Assembly: GCA_903884505.1 (NCBI GenBank)
Contig: CAISET010000033.1
Coordinates: forward strand, 1-61,800
DNA length: 61,800 bases
Reading direction: 5' to 3'
From: an uncultured Microcaldota archaeon
Lineage (GTDB): Archaea > Micrarchaeota > Micrarchaeia > Burarchaeales > Fermentimicrarchaeaceae
Shown here: positions 59,607-61,800 of the stretch, piece after piece
Position numbering within the stretch: position 1 is the first letter of the stretch
Layout of the letters: each line of letters begins with the position of its first letter
The notes under the pieces: generated by a model
Seen by the model: only the letters and a program-made list of their open reading frames with translations
Database searches by the model: none
Told to the model about the DNA's origin: nothing
Position numbers and translations under genes: made by a program

Positions 59607-59896
59607 TATACCGAAGTGTGTCAGTTGTTGCGCCTGCTGGTATATAAAGGTTGCGCTTTACGACGGAGAACGTATACCAACGCACTATACCAAGATTGGG
59701 GTTCCGGCAGCCGGCTGTTCGCGCCCATCGGCGGAAGGGACGCATACCAGGGCAGGATACCCGCGGGCCGCTGCCAAAAGGCTGCGGACTTCGGGCTTCC
59801 CCCCGGGCGGTCCTGCACATATACCAAGGTTCCGGCTGCTTCCTTCTGCTTTGAGGCGTGGGGATGCATACCAGAGCTGTATACCCAACAGGTATA
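59607..59896. repeat. ATACC iterons, candidate replication origin
   Basis: Ten copies of (T/C/G)ATACC occur in 290 bp: eight on the plus strand (59607, 59673, 59686, 59743, 59756, 59820, 59867, 59880) and two on the minus strand (59639, 59891), several in the context CGTATACCAA or GCATACCAG. They lie between the divergent Orc1/Cdc6-like gene and the 59973 gene and end in an AT-rich stretch (TATTATAATAG). The region also holds both promoters. Confidence 0.55.
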
Positions 59897-59922
59897 TTAT
59901 AATAGTGTTATCCACCCGAAAG

Positions 59923-59964
59923 GCTTAAATAGGGGTTAGATGGATAACTCCCACGTCGTAGGAG
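59923..59964 (+). promoter_or_regulatory. TATA box and ribosome site of the 59973 gene
   Basis: GGCTTAAATAGG (59921-59932) is a TATA box. A strong GGAGG (59960-59964) lies 8 bp before ATG 59973, which decides that start over the ATG at 59940, located too close to the TATA box. Confidence 0.6.
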
Positions 59965-59972
59965 GCTTTCAA

Positions 59973-60425
59973 ATGGCAGAGTACGCGGTTTGGTTCAATG
60001 GGAAAGGAAAGCTCCCCGGGCTCCTCTCCACCGTCGAAAAAGAGTACAACAAGCAGATAGCCGGGCTCCGCAGGGAGGCTGCCAGCTTCGCAAAGAAGAA
60101 GGTGCGCTTCTGGTGGTACTGGTACAAGTGCACTGGCAAGGGGAAGTGGGCGTACGTCTGCCCGGTTTCCAGCGACCCCAGGCTGCCCCTGGAGCGCGAA
60201 ATGGTGAAGCTGGAGGCGAAGAAGGCACGGCGCCTGGAAGCCATAAAGGGGGGCGTGCTGGCCGAGCTGGGGCCCCACCTGGTCGTGGACGCCGCGAAGC
60301 TCGAGCTCCCCCGGGAGGAGCATGTCGCCATATACGACATCCTGAGGGCGATGAAAGAGATAAAAGCCCGGGAGGCGAAAGAGGAGGAGAAGGAGTGGGA
60401 GACACCAGAAGTGGTTAAGGACTGA
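59973..60425 (+). CDS. Charged helical hypothetical protein
   Basis: A 150-residue protein with a basic, aromatic N-terminal half (KKKVRFWWYWYKCTGKGKW) and a Glu/Lys-rich helical C terminus (MKEIKAREAKEEEKEWE). No domain was recognised. It is translationally coupled to the following gene (TGATG). Confidence 0.68.
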   Translation: MAEYAVWFNGKGKLPGLLSTVEKEYNKQIAGLRREAASFAKKKVRFWWYWYKCTGKGKWAYVCPVSSDPRLPLEREMVKLEAKKARRLEAIKGGVLAELGPHLVVDAAKLELPREEHVAIYDILRAMKEIKAREAKEEEKEWETPEVVKD

Positions 60426-61800
60426 TGAAGATGGAGCAATGGTATATTCAGCGCGCGACTCTTGAGGGGCCTTTTACAACACTTCGAGTAATCCAAGCAA
60501 TCCGCGAACAGGCGGTCATACCGTCCATCCCGATGCAAATGAGTGCTGGCGCATCTAAACAGTTCCGCCTTGATGAAGTTCCCATCTTTGCCGCAGTCTA
60601 TTGGGAAACTGGAGCTAAAGGTGCTTCTTTGGCAAATGCACAAGTCGGCTCTCGGCTTCAGGCATTCGATGCCCTCATCAATGAGGCGGGCCGAGTCCTG
60701 AAAAGACTCAACGATTTGTCAGCTATGGCAGTCACCTATGGTTTCGTGAAAGAGGGAGCCTCGCAACGAGACCGCAGGCAACTTGATGGGATTGAGCGTG
60801 CATTTGATGGAAAGGTAAGCATATACCAAGAACCCTACGATTCATACCTCATATGGGCAGGGGAAGCCGAGGATATCCTTAAATGTGCACTTGGTTGTGA
60901 TTCGTATCATTCAGAGTTCGTCCGTGTCAGGCAAAAAGTTGAAGAAAACTTTGAAAAGGAACCGAACATCCCTAACATAATCAGCAATGTACAGTCCCAG
61001 CAGCATACTTTAGAACGAGCCAAAGGCGAGTTTCAACGTCACTATGCGGAAAGAGTTAAGGCGTACGCCCTGAGCAATGGCAAGGATGCCGCCCAAAAAA
61101 TGCCTGCAAGTGAATTGATGCCAGCTGGCCTTAAGCAAAGTGAGAAGCAAAAAGAGCTACATAATACAGTTTCCACTACTACCTCAAGCCCAAGCGGCGC
61201 CGATGCCAAAATGCTGCTGGATTTGTTCGGGGAACGCATGGGGGAGCTTCTCACATTGAAAGAAAAGCTTATTTATACTCACCCCATCGCCCAACCCGCC
61301 AAGTTTGATCTATTGTCTAGTTGGGCGAAGCGAACGGAGAATCTTGTGATTATGATATACGGCCCCGATTCACCCGAACTAAAGAGGTTCAGGGTATTAT
61401 GCAGCAATGCCAGCAATTATTTTGATGAACGAGCATGCACGGGATTCTATAACATGTTCATGGATGGCAAACAAGAGTTACAATTAAGGGTAGGGAAGGC
61501 GGGAAAGGGAGAGCCAGCATTCCTCTTTGATGTCAAATTACTGGAGTCGATGCCGCGCGAAGTACGTGCAGCACTCGAAGAAGCAAATAAATGCTATTTC
61601 GGAGGTTCATACGCGGGAACCCAAGTGATGATGAGGGTCGCGCTCGAACGCGGTGTAACGATAAAGTTTAAGCGTTGCGGAAAAGAGAAGATGCTAGTTA
61701 ATGAAAATGGGGGTGATATCGGCCTCAGTAGGAAGATGAATCTTCTATGTGAGTGTGGCATGGACAATGTCGAAGTGAAAAAAGTTGATAATGCGAAGCT
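60425..61800 (+). CDS. Large protein with DUF4145-like (HEPN-type) C-terminal region, 3' partial
   Basis: An open frame of 458 codons runs off the right edge with no stop. The ATG at 60425 overlaps the previous stop. The first 380 residues are unfamiliar and helical. Near residue 380, PREVRAALEEANKCYFGGSY and VMMRVALERG match the DUF4145 pattern (E-A-x2-C-Y then R-x-A-L-E), part of the HEPN-related group. Base composition is less GC-rich than the pilus genes. Probably an accessory or defence gene. Confidence 0.7.
   Translation, partial: MKMEQWYIQRATLEGPFTTLRVIQAIREQAVIPSIPMQMSAGASKQFRLDEVPIFAAVYWETGAKGASLANAQVGSRLQAFDALINEAGRVLKRLNDLSAMAVTYGFVKEGASQRDRRQLDGIERAFDGKVSIYQEPYDSYLIWAGEAEDILKCALGCDSYHSEFVRVRQKVEENFEKEPNIPNIISNVQSQQHTLERAKGEFQRHYAERVKAYALSNGKDAAQKMPASELMPAGLKQSEKQKELHNTVSTTTSSPSGADAKMLLDLFGERMGELLTLKEKLIYTHPIAQPAKFDLLSSWAKRTENLVIMIYGPDSPELKRFRVLCSNASNYFDERACTGFYNMFMDGKQELQLRVGKAGKGEPAFLFDVKLLESMPREVRAALEEANKCYFGGSYAGTQVMMRVALERGVTIKFKRCGKEKMLVNENGGDIGLSRKMNLLCECGMDNVEVKKVDNAK

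Noticed and set aside
58535-59647. 370-codon open frame opposite the Orc1/Cdc6-like gene
   Set aside because: Antisense shadow with Arg/Leu/His bias and no motifs, while the minus-strand gene has complete AAA+ and wHTH motifs.
1-61800. tRNA and rRNA genes, integrase/transposase genes and insertion sequences
   Set aside because: I looked for TpsiC-arm-like GTTCRA contexts, transposase motifs and long terminal repeats and found none that held up by eye. A covariance-model scan would be decisive.

Overview
The window is archaeal. Many genes are leaderless or near-leaderless, with a TATA-like box about 25-30 bp before the start codon. Others carry GGAGG/GGTGA-type ribosome sites. It encodes several prepilins with archaeal class III signal peptides, an Orc1/Cdc6-type initiator, an archaeo-eukaryotic primase, KaiC-like and HerA-like ATPases, two-domain Lrp-type regulators and archaea-typical families (DUF483, TraB, UbiA, V4R). 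I saw no rRNA, tRNA, ribosomal protein or central-metabolism gene. Replication initiator, primase, conjugation-type secretion genes, restriction and toxin-antitoxin modules, and many small zinc-ribbon proteins together suggest a large plasmid, integrated conjugative element or other strongly mobile replicon. The host lineage (possibly DPANN-like) cannot be fixed from sequence alone.

Layout. 1-5.1 kb: type III restriction-modification (Mod, Res) preceded by a HARE-HTH/PD-(D/E)XK protein. 5.2-12 kb: minus-strand operons with a HAD phosphatase, an EEP-fold nuclease/phosphatase, a beta-CASP metallo-hydrolase, a membrane protein and an AAA+ ATPase. 12-16.7 kb: a CARF-wHTH regulator with a DEDD-type nuclease, a wHTH regulator, a NucS-like/DUF5655 protein and a secreted protein. 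16.7-22.3 kb: a duplicated module of two-domain Lrp-like regulator plus divergent small protein, one copy with a riboswitch-like leader. 22.3-25.1 kb: KaiC-like ATPase, tandem V4R protein and UbiA prenyltransferase. 25.3-32.6 kb: small accessory genes, three copies of a covarying hairpin element, TraB-like, DUF483 and YhaM-like genes.

32.9-51.7 kb is the centrepiece. A minus-strand type IV secretion set (VirB2-like pilin, large envelope protein, VirB6-like, VirB4, small membrane protein, HerA/VirD4-like ATPase) is divergent from a plus-strand archaeal pilus operon. That operon holds a ferredoxin-fused VirB11/CpaF-type ATPase, two TadB/TadC-like proteins, a PriS-PriL-like primase and seven tandem prepilin-like genes. 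Together they look like a DNA-transfer machine with its own primase.

51.7-61.8 kb: a membrane-anchored PLD-like protein, an AbiEi/AbiEii toxin-antitoxin pair with repeated operators, a secreted PLC/S1-P1-like enzyme, an array of 14-bp palindromes lying between convergent genes, and a replication operon with an Orc1/Cdc6-like ATPase whose upstream region has ATACC iterons. The window ends inside a gene with a DUF4145-like C-terminal region.
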